A stretch of 64,000 nt of DNA from positions 186,001-250,000 of the forward strand of contig JARKPU010000013.1 in the NCBI GenBank assembly GCA_029975055.1, in the 5' to 3' direction. How positions within the stretch are numbered: position 1 is the stretch's first letter; every line of letters begins with the position of its first letter. Source of the DNA: Anaerolinea sp. (GTDB lineage: Bacteria; Chloroflexota; Anaerolineae; Anaerolineales; Anaerolineaceae). The notes beneath the pieces are model-generated. The model was not told the DNA's origin and did no database searches. It worked only from the letters and a program-made list of their open reading frames with translations. This document shows positions 44,635 to 54,359 of the stretch, in pieces. The position numbers and the translations under genes were made by a program.

Positions 44635-44695
44635 GAACGCGCAATAGTTTATCATGCCATCGGATGGTTGTCAAGCAATTGCGCTTTAAATTGCA

Positions 44696-44717
44696 AAGCC
44701 GGGCGGCGGCCCGGCTT
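44696..44717 (-). terminator. Terminator of ndk
   Basis: A 9-bp GC-rich perfect stem (44696-44704 with 44709-44717) with a 4-nt loop, 11 bp after the ndk stop codon on the minus strand. TGCAATTTAAAG follows, a weak T-tract. Confidence 0.65.
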
Positions 44718-44727
44718 GCTTGCAGAG

Positions 44728-45183
44728 CTAATTATCTTCGAAGATCCACTCGTCTGACGCGCGCACCCATGCGACCAGTTCACCGGGGGAGAACCACAAT
44801 TCGATCTCTTTGATGCCGTTCTCGACCGAGTCGGACGCGTGGGTGAGGTTGCGGCCTACCGTGAGGGCGAAATCATGCCGGATGGTGCCCGGCGCGGCTT
44901 CGTGGGGGCGGGTAGCGCCCATCGTTTGGCGCACAAGGGCCACCGCATTGGGTCCTTCCCAGACCATTGCCATCACCGGCGCAGACGTGATGTAGCGAAT
45001 CAGGCCGTCATAAAAGGATTTGCCCTTGTGAATGGCATAATGGCGTTCGGCCAGTTCTTTACTGACCGCCATGAACTTCGCCGCGACGAGCTTCAGGCCG
45101 CGTCCTTCAAGGCGCGCGATAATTTCACCGATCAAGCCGCGCTGAACGCCATCCGGCTTGACCAATACAAAAGTTCGTTCCAC
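44728..45183 (-). CDS. ndk: Nucleoside diphosphate kinase
   Basis: 151 residues, the normal length for the enzyme that transfers phosphate from ATP to other NDPs through a phospho-histidine. Visible are RTFVLVKPDGVQRGLIG at the N-terminus, the active-site His115 in NLTHASDS (usual form NxxHGSDS), and the C-terminal WFSPGELVAW. The GTG at 45183 is chosen because GGAGG precedes it at 8 bp and it gives the family's standard N-terminus. A longer upstream frame is rejected. It lies between tRNA-Asp and a large TPR-protein gene, with a perfect 8-bp hairpin (45235-45254) in the upstream gap. Confidence 0.95.
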   Translation of the reverse strand: MERTFVLVKPDGVQRGLIGEIIARLEGRGLKLVAAKFMAVSKELAERHYAIHKGKSFYDGLIRYITSAPVMAMVWEGPNAVALVRQTMGATRPHEAAPGTIRHDFALTVGRNLTHASDSVENGIKEIELWFSPGELVAWVRASDEWIFEDN

Positions 45184-45334
45184 GATGTGACCTCCAATGT
45201 AGTTTGGATGTGTTCGTGCCTTCATTCGCAAGGTATTACGGGGCAGCCCGTAATTCCCTGCAAGATTGCACTTCCAGGATTGACACGCCGGGTCTGCTTA
45301 TTTGCGGCCGGCGTGCGCCTAATTGTACCGCGAA

Positions 45335-48300
45335 TCAGCGCAGAAGCTCCTCTGCTTTCGTGTAGGCATCGAGGGCGTCTTGCACCCGATCAATGCGCAT
45401 GTAGGCATCGCCGAGTGCCTGCCAGAGAGAGACATCCACGGGGTGCTGGTCGAGAGCACCCTGCAAATCATGGACGACCTCATCCAGGTTTTGAGATGCG
45501 TTGATGAGGCGGGTGTATTGTTCGGCGGCACCCTCAATATCACCGCTGCGCAGCGCGGCGCGAGCCAGAGCGATGGCATCCGATGGAGGTGCGGAGATTG
45601 GAGCCTCCACTCTCGCAGGCGCAGCGGGCTCTTCCACCCGGGCGGGGGCCTCGGCAGGCGGCTGGCTTTCCTGGAGTTCCTTCAGCCATTCCGGCATACC
45701 GCTTTCGACAGTTGCAGGCTCGGTTTCGGCGCCCGGCGCTTCAACCTCGGCCTGGACCGGCGGAAGGACGACTTCCGGCTCGGCGGGCGGTTCTTCCCGC
45801 AGCCAGGCGGGGAGCTCTTCATCCGCCACTGCCTCGGGCGTGAAGGTCTCATCCGGCTGCCAGACGGGTTCCTGCGTGCGCTGCTCCTCCTCGTAGGAGC
45901 GCAGCCATTCGGGAATCTCCACCTCGCCCGCCGCGGGCTGAGCAGCTGGAGTGGGCGTTTCCGCTAGCGGAGCTTCCTCTGCAGGGAGGGTTTCGGCTTC
46001 CATGGCGGCGGGCTCGATCGGCGCGGTTTTCTCTTCCAGCGCTTCAACGGCGGGTTCAACGGCTTCCGCAAACGGCAATCCCTCGCCTGGGGCTACCTCG
46101 GCTGCGGGTTCTTCTTCAGCTTGCGGCAGCGGCGCTTCGGCCGAAACTGGCTCGGCCTCGGTTTGGGCGGCTTGCGGTGCGGGTTCTTCGAGGGTCTCGG
46201 CCACCCATTCCGGCGGAGCCTCAGGGCGCTCTTCCGGCGCGGTGACCAGGGTGCCTTCTTCGGCGCCTTGCTTAGCGGCCAGCGCTTCCATCCAGGCGAA
46301 GGCTGAGTCAGCGTCCAGGGGGGCAGCCTCCGGCAGAGGTTCTTCCACGGCGGTTTCCATTTCAGGCAAGGCAGGTTCGGGTAGTTCTTCTACAGCTGCA
46401 GGTGGTGAAACCGCTTCATCGGCCGGAGCGCCCGGCTCTTCCATAGCACTGACGGGTTCTTCGACGGCGGCCGGGGCTTCCCAGGCGGCGGCCTCCTCGG
46501 TGGCTGCGGACGATTCCATCTGCTGAGGCGCTTCTTCCAGTGGGGTGATTCCTGCCTGGGCTGCCTCAATTTCTTGAATCCAATCCGGCGGTGTTTCGCT
46601 GCGCTCTTCGGGGGCGCTGATCTTCAGCGATTCTTCATCTGCACCCTGTTTTGCGGCCAGCGCTTCCATCCAGGCCAGGGCAGCATCCAAATCCTCCGGC
46701 GCAGCGCCGGGTTCGGCAGCGGGCAAAGCGGCTTCGACGGCCTGCGCGGGCGCTTCCTCAAGCGGGGCAGCTGCTTCGACTTCGGCCTGGGTTTCAACCT
46801 CTGCGCCCTGGAGCTGCTGGAGCCATTCCGGGGGCGTCTCGCTGCGTTCTTCCGGCGCGCTGATCTTCAGCGATTCTTCGTCGGCGCCCTGTTTTGCGGC
46901 CAGGCCTTCCATCCAGGCCAGCGCAGCGTCCATGTCCATCGAGTCGAGGGCCGGGGCAGCGGCCTGGGGGGCTTCCTCCACCTGAGGGGTTGACGACTCG
47001 GGCAGCCATTCATCGGCCGGCTGCCCGGCCACTTTGAGGGGCTGTGTGGGGGCGGTTATCTCATCTGCAGGTCCGGCGGTTTGCGCGGGTTCTTCCTGTT
47101 TGAGTTCGCTCAACCAGTCCGGTACGCTTTCTTCCGCGACCGGCTCTTCAACAGGCTGCTCGAGCTTCTCGGCTTCCGCCTCGACTGGCGGCTCCAACTC
47201 GGCCTGGCGGATCCAGTCCGGGACTTCCTCTGCCGGGAAACCTGTTTCTTCCACAGACGGGGCCTCGGCGAGGGTCTCTTCGCCTGCGGGGGCGCCTAAC
47301 TCCGTCAGCCAATCGGGAAGGGCCCCGGCCTCGGCGGCGGGGGCTTCCTCGGCGGCTTCTCCGGCAGGCAGGGTGCCCTCCAGAGGGGTTTCCGAGAGCC
47401 AATCGGGCTGCGCAGCTTGCGGGGTGAACTCCTCGGCCGGGGGCTGCTCCAGCGAGGGAGCTTCGCCTTCTGCAGGCACCATGGGCTGCGCTTCATCGGC
47501 CAGAGCGCCGGCAGCGGGCGGGAGGATGCCTTCGAGCCATTCGAGTTTTCCGGCATCTTCGGTCGTTTCCTCGCTCTCAGGCAAAGCGGTGGAAGCGGGG
47601 GCGAGCGATTGCAGCCAGTCGGGGATCTCGGCCTCAACGGCCTCGCCTTCGCCGGCTGAAGACGGCTCTTCCTCTTCGATGAAGCTGACCGGCTGCTCGG
47701 CTGTTGTGCCGTCAGACACCGTCCAGCCGGCCTCCTGCAAAAAGCCCGGGATTTCCGCGCCTCCGGCGGGCGGTGCGGCGATTTCCTCCTCGGCCAGCGC
47801 TTCGGGAGCGGCGGTTTCCTCGGCTGCCGGGGCCTGGGCGGCGTCGATCGTGTTCAACCAGTCGGGGAGAGCTTCTTCCGATGTTTCTTCCCACTGCACG
47901 CCGATGTTGCGCGCCCAATCGGGGCCTTGCGCTTCAGCCATAGATGGCTGCCAGTCAACCTTCTCGACCATCACCGTTTGCTCAGGCACCTGAGCGCTGG
48001 TAGGCGCATTGGGTGAGATGAAAGCCGCGTAGGGGTCAAGGGAGAACAGACGCTGCTGGAAGATACGCGCATCTTCTGCCCGTGAAGTCTCCGGGAGCAC
48101 TTCCATCAGCACCCGGTTGGCCTCGTAACAATAGGGGAGCTTGCCGATCAGCGATGAGCAAATCTCGGTAGCTTCGATCTTCTGGCCGGAGAGGTAATAC
48201 ATTCTCGCCAGGAGGGTGATCAAATCGATCCGCGAGGGGTCTTCCGCCAGGGCGGCGCGGATTTCGGCGATGGCCTGGGGGTACAGGTCGCCGCGGGCAT

Positions 48301-48718
48301 ACATGCGCACCAATGCACCGCGCGTCAGGCGAATGCGCGGCGGCTCGGCGCCGTCTCTGCGCCCATACAGGCGGCGCAGCTCATCTTGTACGGGCCGGTT
48401 AAAGGGCTGCACCTCGTAAGCGCGTTCCATGTGCCAGATGGCGGCATCGAGGTTGCCTTCATCTTCGCGGATAATGCTCATGCCCAGGTGCGAGACGAAA
48501 TCATCCGGGTAAACCGAGAGAACGCGCTGCAGGATATCGGCAGCCTCGGCGTATCGCTGGCTTTCGAGGAAGGCCTTGCCCAGCAGGCGGTACGTCTCGA
48601 TGTGTTTGGGGAATTGCTTGAGGATGTTCTTGCAATGAGCGATGGCTTCTTCAATCTGCCCGCGCTCGATTAAGTTTTCAACCTCACGGTTATATGCTCG
48701 CAGCGGTATCCTGGCCAT
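45335..48718 (-). CDS. TPR protein with a long acidic tail of repeated P-[DE]-W-L motifs
   Basis: 1127 residues. TPR repeats occupy about 1-230 (LIERGQIEEAIAHCKNILKQFPKHIETYRLLG, then several more). About 800 residues of low-complexity Glu/Ala/Pro-rich chain follow and are probably disordered. Within this are at least 12 short motifs such as LPDWLN, IPDWLQ, VPDWLSEL, PPEWLQ, IPEWLR and MPEWLKEL. Three longer copies of a 35-40 residue unit (AWMEALAAKQGADEESL, then APEER) are also present. Another TPR pair closes the C-terminus (about 1050-1127). No signal peptide or membrane helix. ATG at 48718 follows GGGAGGCG. Architecture suggests a cytosolic scaffold that binds many copies of a partner through the tryptophan motifs. 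Function unknown. Confidence 0.85.
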   Translation of the reverse strand: MARIPLRAYNREVENLIERGQIEEAIAHCKNILKQFPKHIETYRLLGKAFLESQRYAEAADILQRVLSVYPDDFVSHLGMSIIREDEGNLDAAIWHMERAYEVQPFNRPVQDELRRLYGRRDGAEPPRIRLTRGALVRMYARGDLYPQAIAEIRAALAEDPSRIDLITLLARMYYLSGQKIEATEICSSLIGKLPYCYEANRVLMEVLPETSRAEDARIFQQRLFSLDPYAAFISPNAPTSAQVPEQTVMVEKVDWQPSMAEAQGPDWARNIGVQWEETSEEALPDWLNTIDAAQAPAAEETAAPEALAEEEIAAPPAGGAEIPGFLQEAGWTVSDGTTAEQPVSFIEEEEPSSAGEGEAVEAEIPDWLQSLAPASTALPESEETTEDAGKLEWLEGILPPAAGALADEAQPMVPAEGEAPSLEQPPAEEFTPQAAQPDWLSETPLEGTLPAGEAAEEAPAAEAGALPDWLTELGAPAGEETLAEAPSVEETGFPAEEVPDWIRQAELEPPVEAEAEKLEQPVEEPVAEESVPDWLSELKQEEPAQTAGPADEITAPTQPLKVAGQPADEWLPESSTPQVEEAPQAAAPALDSMDMDAALAWMEGLAAKQGADEESLKISAPEERSETPPEWLQQLQGAEVETQAEVEAAAPLEEAPAQAVEAALPAAEPGAAPEDLDAALAWMEALAAKQGADEESLKISAPEERSETPPDWIQEIEAAQAGITPLEEAPQQMESSAATEEAAAWEAPAAVEEPVSAMEEPGAPADEAVSPPAAVEELPEPALPEMETAVEEPLPEAAPLDADSAFAWMEALAAKQGAEEGTLVTAPEERPEAPPEWVAETLEEPAPQAAQTEAEPVSAEAPLPQAEEEPAAEVAPGEGLPFAEAVEPAVEALEEKTAPIEPAAMEAETLPAEEAPLAETPTPAAQPAAGEVEIPEWLRSYEEEQRTQEPVWQPDETFTPEAVADEELPAWLREEPPAEPEVVLPPVQAEVEAPGAETEPATVESGMPEWLKELQESQPPAEAPARVEEPAAPARVEAPISAPPSDAIALARAALRSGDIEGAAEQYTRLINASQNLDEVVHDLQGALDQHPVDVSLWQALGDAYMRIDRVQDALDAYTKAEELLR
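46196..46934 (-). repeat. Three imperfect copies of a ~120-bp coding repeat in the TPR protein
   Basis: Copies at about 46812-46934, 46570-46690 and 46196-46313 encode closely related units (AWMEGLAAKQGADEESL / AWMEALAAKQGADEESL / AWMEALAAKQGAEEGTL), each ending in APEER plus a PP[DE]W motif. The first two are nearly identical in protein, pointing to recent duplication. The third has diverged. Confidence 0.8.
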
Positions 48719-48800
48719 AAAATTCGCCTCCCTATATCTGTTAAGTATGCAACAATCCTGCCGATTGCGCAAGTAGAAGAGGCTTGCCTCACATAGCAGA

Positions 48801-48823
48801 AGAGCGAGGCCCGGCCCCGCTCT
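48801..48823 (-). terminator. Hairpin after rpoD
   Basis: A 10-bp stem (48801-48810 with 48814-48823) that is fully paired on the minus strand if one G-U pair is allowed, with a 3-nt loop and TCTGC following. It lies 30 bp past the rpoD stop. The T-tract is weak. Confidence 0.55.
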
Positions 48824-48852
48824 TCGGAATCACCGTTGGTGTGAAAGCACAC

Positions 48853-50061
48853 TCAATCACCCAGGTAATCTCGCAATTTGCGCCGGATAGAAGGGTGCCG
48901 CAGGCGGCTGAGCGCCTGAGCTTCGATCTGCCGGACGCGTTCGCGCGTGACGCCCATCTTGCGCCCGACCTCTTCGAGTGTGTAAGCCTGCCCGTCGAGC
49001 AGGCCATAACGCAATTGCAGAATGCGCACCTCGCGCGGCGGGAGGGAGTTGAGAACTTCCTCCAGGTGCTCGCGCAGCAGGTTGTAGGTGGCCGTGTCAT
49101 CAGGCGGCGGGGCTTCGTCATCTTCGATGAAGTCACCCAGCACCGAATCCTCTTCGTCGTCGGTAGGCGTTTCGAGCGAGAGCGGCCGGCGGGCCACCTG
49201 GATCATATTCTCCACCTTGCGCGGCGGAACGTCGAGGGCCTCGGCGAGCTCCTCGACTGAAGGTTCTCGCCCAAGGCGCTGTGTAAGCTGGTGTTGGATG
49301 CGCAGCAGCTTATTGATCTGGTCGCCCATGTGCACCGGCACGCGGATGGTGCGGCCCTGGTCGGCAATGGCGCGCGTGACGGCCTGGCGAATCCACCACG
49401 TGGCATAGGTGCTAAACTTATGACCGCGGCGGTAATCGAATTTCTTGGTCGCGCGGATCAAGCCGATGTTGCCTTCCTGGATCAGGTCGAGGAAAGGCAC
49501 ACCGCGCCCCATGTATTTCTTCGCCACCGAGATGACCAGGCGCGAATTGGCGGTGATGAGGTGTTCACGGGCGGCCCAGCCATCTTCGATCAAGCGGCGC
49601 AGATCGTGGCGGCGGCGCGGAGAGACGTTACCGCGTGCCAGCTCTTCACGCGCCATGCGCCCGCGCTCGATGCGCTGGGCCAGTTCGACTTCCTCTTCGG
49701 CAGTCAGCAGCGGTACACGGCTGACTTCTTTGAGATAGAGGCCGATGGTATCGTCTGTGTCGATATTGGCGAGGTCGTCGAGTGATAATTCCTTGTTTTC
49801 CTCTTCTTCGGCACCCTCGCGAGTTTCCAGCTCATCTTCAACCGGTTCTTCGACCGTTTCATCTTCCAAATAGGGAATACCCGCGCTGATCAGCGCGGCG
49901 AAGGCCTCTTCCAACTGCTCTACATCCTGTTCGGCTTCCGGGAAGAAGTGCAAGATGTCGTCAATCGTGACATAGCTCTTCTGGCGGCCTAGCTCGACCA
50001 GCCTGGCAAGAGCAGAATATTCCTCGTCCTCATCCACAACATTAATTAGAGTGTCATCCAT
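48853..50061 (-). CDS. rpoD: Primary sigma factor of RNA polymerase (sigma-70)
   Basis: 402 residues. Region 1.1-like N-terminus ([24 protein letters not shown]), an acidic linker, region 1.2 ([17 protein letters not shown]), region 2 ([33 protein letters not shown], then [21 protein letters not shown]), region 3, and region 4.2 helix-turn-helix ([29 protein letters not shown]). The intact region 1.2, [10 protein letters not shown] and standard -10-recognition helix indicate a primary or near-primary sigma factor. ATG at 50061 is chosen; longer upstream frames look non-coding. This fits the TATAAT boxes seen elsewhere in the window. Confidence 0.95.
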   Translation of the reverse strand: MDDTLINVVDEDEEYSALARLVELGRQKSYVTIDDILHFFPEAEQDVEQLEEAFAALISAGIPYLEDETVEEPVEDELETREGAEEEENKELSLDDLANIDTDDTIGLYLKEVSRVPLLTAEEEVELAQRIERGRMAREELARGNVSPRRRHDLRRLIEDGWAAREHLITANSRLVISVAKKYMGRGVPFLDLIQEGNIGLIRATKKFDYRRGHKFSTYATWWIRQAVTRAIADQGRTIRVPVHMGDQINKLLRIQHQLTQRLGREPSVEELAEALDVPPRKVENMIQVARRPLSLETPTDDEEDSVLGDFIEDDEAPPPDDTATYNLLREHLEEVLNSLPPREVRILQLRYGLLDGQAYTLEEVGRKMGVTRERVRQIEAQALSRLRHPSIRRKLRDYLGD

Positions 50062-50226
50062 GTATCCGTCTTTCCACCTCATCCTTAGATGAAGCCAAAC
50101 CCTCAAACCTCGGTTCCGCCGGGGTTGAATCTAATCCAGAATACACTTTTTCAGGGTTAAATTCAATCCCTTAATATATACACTCGATTTGCGCTCATAT
50201 CACAGTCTCAATCCGTGCTGTTCACC

Positions 50227-50814
50227 TCACGGGGTCGGTGTGGCGATCGCAATGGTCGGGAAGGGGGTCGGTGTGGGAGCCACAGCGTTGTTGAAGGCCT
50301 GTAAAACAGCCTCGAAAGCATATTTGCTCACCACGACCGGTGCGTTGTTATCTACCCTGACGTAGTAGCCGTTGCCGGTCGGGGTCAAACCACCGCCGTA
50401 TACGTGCAAGATCTGCCCCGAACCATAGGAGAGGGTGATTGTCTGCGCGGGGGCTTTCAGGGCCAGGCTATCGAGCGAGTAATCGGCGGGCATGGTGGTG
50501 AGGACCCTTGTTGTGAGCAGCTCCGAGAGCACCTCTTCCACTTTGCCCGCTTCCACAGGGGCCATACTCACCTCGTTCAGCCATGTGCCATCTGCCTGGC
50601 GCGCCAGCCTCACGGGAACACCTCCGACCTGTACCAGCTCGACCTTGTTGACATCGGCTGCCTCAACCGATTCAACCATGCGCGGCGCGGGCGTTGCGCT
50701 GGGGGTGACATTCGCATTCCCAAGCGGTGAAGAAGGCGATTTCACCAGGAAGATGGCCGCTATACCTAAGACGAGAAACACCATGAAAACGATCCAGGTG
50801 GAGCGCCTGACCAT
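50227..50814 (-). CDS. DUF4340 membrane-anchored protein
   Basis: 195 residues. One N-terminal membrane helix (about 7-25, WIVFMVFLVLGIAAIFLV), a Ser/Thr/Pro linker, then a DUF4340-like beta-rich domain (VNKVELVQVGGVPVRLARQADGTWLN, VLSELLTTRVLTTMPADYSLDSLALKAPAQTITLSYG) and a Pro/Thr-rich C-terminus. DUF4340 genes are often linked to GldF/GldG-type ABC genes, as here, where it starts 5 bp after the gldG-like gene. It probably supports that transporter on the outer face of the membrane. ATG at 50814 follows GGGGTAAG. It is the last gene of the operon. Confidence 0.82.
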   Translation of the reverse strand: MVRRSTWIVFMVFLVLGIAAIFLVKSPSSPLGNANVTPSATPAPRMVESVEAADVNKVELVQVGGVPVRLARQADGTWLNEVSMAPVEAGKVEEVLSELLTTRVLTTMPADYSLDSLALKAPAQTITLSYGSGQILHVYGGGLTPTGNGYYVRVDNNAPVVVSKYAFEAVLQAFNNAVAPTPTPFPTIAIATPTP

Positions 50815-50819
50815 GCTTC

Positions 50820-52361
50820 TTACCCCCTTCTGCGCCGCTGCACCCACACGATCACGCCGCCAACCAGCACAACACCGGGCAGCAGGAAGACAGAAACCAG
50901 CAGAATCACCCCCAGGGTAGATTGGCTGCGCATCGCCAGGACGCGCTGCGTGGTATCTTTGGGTGTCAGGTTGATCAGGTTTTCCTGCTTGGAAGCCCAA
51001 TCGATGCTGTTGATCAGGAAATCGCCGTTGCCATATTGGGTGAAATTCACCGTGCTGGCAAAATCGGAATCACCGATGACGACAACCCGCCCATTGGAGG
51101 CCGGGTTATCGGCGGCAACGGCCAGGGTGATCGGCCCGGGGGTATCAACGCCCTCGTTAAACCCGACCTGGTTTGCCTTGAGCGATTCCATATCTTTTTC
51201 AGCCCACGAGTTCGCGGCTGTCATCACCAGCGCCGTCTGGGTGATTCCGGCCACCGTTTGCGTGGTGATGCTGCGCGCGCTGGGCATGACCACAGCCAGG
51301 GTACCCATCTTATCGGTGATGGCGTGCTGGCCGTAAGAGGCCGAAACGGCCACCGAAGGCGGGTTGTAGTTTAAGTCGATGACCATATCATCGCCTAACT
51401 GAACACCCCAATCGCTGGCGAGGTAAGCGGCCAGAGGGTCTGGCGAGGTGCCGAACTCGGTGACAATCGGCGGTTCAGCCAGGTACACCAGGGCGCCGCC
51501 TTTCGCCAGGTAGGGTTTGATCAGGTCAACCTCTTCCTGTGAGACCGGTTTATTGGCGCCGGCGACGATGAGAGCCAGGGCATCTTCGGGGATGGCGCGG
51601 GCGGCGAGCAGGTTGAGCGTGTTGACGGTGTAATTCTTTGCCGTCAGGATGGACTTGACCTGGCTGTAGGAACGGTCGCCGGTGTCATCGGGGCTGTATT
51701 CACCGTGCCCGATCAGGAAGTACACTGCCCGGTTGCCTGGGTTGGCCAGGCGGATGAGAGCGCTGGTCAATTCCTGTTCGGATGGGTAAGTGACCTGCTC
51801 GGAGCGCCCATCCTGGTGGAGGACGATTGTGCCATCGCGGGTGACTTTCGCGTTCTGCGCGCGGACAGGGTCCTGCTCGGGGTCGATGAACTGGTAGCTG
51901 ATCTTCCCGTTTCCATTATATTGGTAGGAGTCGAGCAGGTCTTGAGCGGTGGTGGAGGAAGTCCGTGCGGTGTAGTAAGCCTCGATGGTCACCGGGTCTT
52001 TCAACGACTTGAGCGTCTCGAGGGTTTCCTTGCTGAGCGTGTGCTGCTTATCTTCCGTCAGATCCCAGCGCACGGGGTTCTTATACACCACGTAGTTGAC
52101 GACGACGAGGATCCCAATGACGGCCACCGAGAGCACCAGCGCATTGCTGCTGTAACGGGCCTGCCGGCCGGTGAGCATTTCGCGCAGATGGCGCGGATCG
52201 AGCAGAGCATACACTGCCAGCCCCAGGACGATCATCCCCAGGCTGATTTGCAGCGGAAGGTTGAAACTGCGCTGGACGATGTAGAGCCCGCCCGAAGCAA
52301 GGGCGGCGGCGAGGGCAATGTAAAGCCCAACCGGTGCATAGCGCTTCAATTTCGGGTTCAT
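50820..52361 (-). CDS. GldG-like ABC-associated membrane protein
   Basis: 513 residues. Three N-terminal membrane helices (about 10-30, 38-55, 75-93), a large extracellular domain with the Gld/ABC-auxiliary signatures RWDLTEDKQHTLSKETLETLKSL, YFLIGHGEYSPDD and VVVIGDSDFAS, and a C-terminal helix (about 480-505). In gliding Bacteroidota GldG acts with GldA and GldF, but homologues are common in non-gliding bacteria, where the substrate is unknown. GGAGGTGGAGAT precedes the ATG. The gene directly abuts the permease gene. Confidence 0.87.
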   Translation of the reverse strand: MNPKLKRYAPVGLYIALAAALASGGLYIVQRSFNLPLQISLGMIVLGLAVYALLDPRHLREMLTGRQARYSSNALVLSVAVIGILVVVNYVVYKNPVRWDLTEDKQHTLSKETLETLKSLKDPVTIEAYYTARTSSTTAQDLLDSYQYNGNGKISYQFIDPEQDPVRAQNAKVTRDGTIVLHQDGRSEQVTYPSEQELTSALIRLANPGNRAVYFLIGHGEYSPDDTGDRSYSQVKSILTAKNYTVNTLNLLAARAIPEDALALIVAGANKPVSQEEVDLIKPYLAKGGALVYLAEPPIVTEFGTSPDPLAAYLASDWGVQLGDDMVIDLNYNPPSVAVSASYGQHAITDKMGTLAVVMPSARSITTQTVAGITQTALVMTAANSWAEKDMESLKANQVGFNEGVDTPGPITLAVAADNPASNGRVVVIGDSDFASTVNFTQYGNGDFLINSIDWASKQENLINLTPKDTTQRVLAMRSQSTLGVILLVSVFLLPGVVLVGGVIVWVQRRRRG

Positions 52362-53093
52362 CTATCTCCACCTCCGGGTTTCGACAGACATCGAACCTAA
52401 AAACAGCGCGAAAGCCGTCATGCTGATGTAATAGATCACGTCTTTCAATTCGACGATTCCACGATAGAAGGTCGAGTAAAAGTGCTCGCTCATATCCAGG
52501 TACTTGAGCAGGTCGCCGCCCATCGCGCCCATGGCCTGCGAGGGGTAGCTGATCATCCAAAGGACCAGGAACACCCCGAGGGTGGCGAAAAAGGCTGCGA
52601 TCTGGTTGGAGAAGAAGGAAGAAACCGCAACCCCGATGGCCAAAAAGGCCATCGTGAGGAGGAACACGCCCAGGTAACCGCTCACCAGCAAACCCTGGTC
52701 GATGCCCGGATCGACAATGTTATTCAAGATGATCGGGTAAACCCATGTCGCCAGCAGGACGATTATGATGAAAACTACCGCTCCCAGCCACTTGCCGATG
52801 ACGACTTCCCAATCGCGCACGGGGGCAGTGAGCAACAGTTCGAGGGTGCCGGTGCGCTGTTCTTCGGCCACCGTGCGCATGGTGATGGCAGGTACAGTGA
52901 ACAGCATGAGCGTGACCAGCGGCCCGAGCACGATCTGAATGGGCGGGGCCACCTGCTGCACGACCGCATTGAGGATGTTGGCGTAGAAAATGATCCCCAT
53001 AACGAGGAAAATGGCCAGCGCAACGGCGTATGCGATCGGGCTGATGAAAATGCTCTTCAACTCTTTCCAGGCGATGGTGAAGATGTTCCGCAT
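52362..53093 (-). CDS. ABC-2-type permease, GldF-like
   Basis: 243 residues with six membrane helices. The N-terminal IAWKELKSIFISPIAYAV and the EEQRTGTLELLLTAPV motif are typical of GldF/NosY-like ABC-2 permeases. It should form a complex with the ATPase encoded 5 bp upstream and the GldG-like protein immediately downstream. Whether the complex exports something or acts on the cell envelope is not known. Confidence 0.9.
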   Translation of the reverse strand: MRNIFTIAWKELKSIFISPIAYAVALAIFLVMGIIFYANILNAVVQQVAPPIQIVLGPLVTLMLFTVPAITMRTVAEEQRTGTLELLLTAPVRDWEVVIGKWLGAVVFIIIVLLATWVYPIILNNIVDPGIDQGLLVSGYLGVFLLTMAFLAIGVAVSSFFSNQIAAFFATLGVFLVLWMISYPSQAMGAMGGDLLKYLDMSEHFYSTFYRGIVELKDVIYYISMTAFALFLGSMSVETRRWR

Positions 53094-53098
53094 AGAAA

Positions 53099-54064
53099 CT
53101 ACTTGGCCTCCAACATCGAGTTCAATTCTGGCATGGCATCGGCTGCGGAGCTTTCGTCGCGTGTGAGCTGCAGGAAGATCTCTTCGAGGCTGAGATTGAC
53201 CGGTTGGAGCAGGAGCAAATCATAGCCATGGTCCACCACAGTCCGCGCCACCTGCGGCCGGCAATCCTGGCCGGGAAGGGTCTCGAACTCATACGAGCCG
53301 CCGTCTTTATCCACCACGTGCAGCACGCCGGGAATCTGCGAGAGCAGCTCGGGCAGGCCGCGCCCGTCGCCGCGCACCTGCAGCGTAACGCGCTGCGAGC
53401 CGGTGAGGCGGGCCTGGAGCATCTCCGGGGTGTCTTCAGCGACGATTCTCCCCTTGTTGATGATCATCACCCGGTCACAGACCTGCTGGGCTTCGGGCAA
53501 GATGTGCGTAGAAAGGATCACCGTGCGGTCTTTGCCGATGTCTTTGATCAGGTTTCTGAAGTTCACCACCTGCGCCGGGTCGAGGCCGATTGTGGGTTCA
53601 TCCAGGATGAGCACTTCCGGCTCGTGGATGAGCGCCTGGCCCAGGCCGACGCGCTGCCGCATGCCTTTCGACAGGTTGCCTATGTAGCCGTTCGCGCGGT
53701 CGCCGAGTTCGACCATGTCGAGCACCTTCTTCACCCGTTCATCTGCATTCTTGATATGCCGCAGCCGGGCCATGTAGAGCAGGTATTCGGACACGGTCAT
53801 ATCCACATATAATGGAACAGTCTCGGGCATGTAACCGGTGATGCGGCGCACGTCAAGCGAGTTTTCGATGATGTCGAACCCGCCGATGGTGGCTGTGCCG
53901 GATGTGGGCGGCATGTAACCCGTCAGGATACGCATGGTGGTGGTTTTTCCTGCGCCGTTCGGGCCGAGGAAGCCGAGGATCTCGCCCTTGCGCGCGTTGA
54001 AATCCAGGTCATGGATTGCGCGCCTCGAACCATAATCCTTCGTTAACCCTGTCACGCGGATCAT
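53099..54064 (-). CDS. ABC ATPase of the Gld-like system
   Basis: 321 residues. Walker A GPNGAGKTTTMRIL, signature LSKGMRQRVGLGQAL, Walker B VLILDEPTIGLD, switch His in STHILPEAQ, followed by the DUF4162-like C-terminal domain common to ABC-2 exporter ATPases. TAGGAGATGTGA precedes the ATG. It is the first gene of the operon and is divergent from the pyrophosphatase gene. The 295-bp gap between them is AT-rich; I see candidate -10 boxes (TACAAT at 54281) but no complete promoter. Confidence 0.9.
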   Translation of the reverse strand: MIRVTGLTKDYGSRRAIHDLDFNARKGEILGFLGPNGAGKTTTMRILTGYMPPTSGTATIGGFDIIENSLDVRRITGYMPETVPLYVDMTVSEYLLYMARLRHIKNADERVKKVLDMVELGDRANGYIGNLSKGMRQRVGLGQALIHEPEVLILDEPTIGLDPAQVVNFRNLIKDIGKDRTVILSTHILPEAQQVCDRVMIINKGRIVAEDTPEMLQARLTGSQRVTLQVRGDGRGLPELLSQIPGVLHVVDKDGGSYEFETLPGQDCRPQVARTVVDHGYDLLLLQPVNLSLEEIFLQLTRDESSAADAMPELNSMLEAK

Positions 54065-54359
54065 TCACATCTCCTATGAAATGGTGGCAGTAATGAGTGG
54101 AGGCAAGTGAAGAGCGGAAACGATGTTCCGCTCATCAGGAGTCTTCATATAACGTTAAGATAACTGCCGGCCCCCAACAGGCCGCATCATTTTATACATT
54201 AAATGCTTGTACAAAGTCAATAGGCTTACTCATTTCTAATCAAATGCTAATCTTGTATAGCCAATTTTCCGACTTTGGAGTACAATGGGCAAGATTTTTT
54301 GTCCCCTGGTCATACCTCGGATCACGTAATTTAATATCTTCACACCCTGAGGAGGTACT

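Noticed and set aside
46196..46934. Possible tandem-repeat or mobile element inside the TPR gene
   Set aside because: The repeats stay in frame, encode conserved protein units and are separated by unique sequence. They are internal duplications of a coding region.
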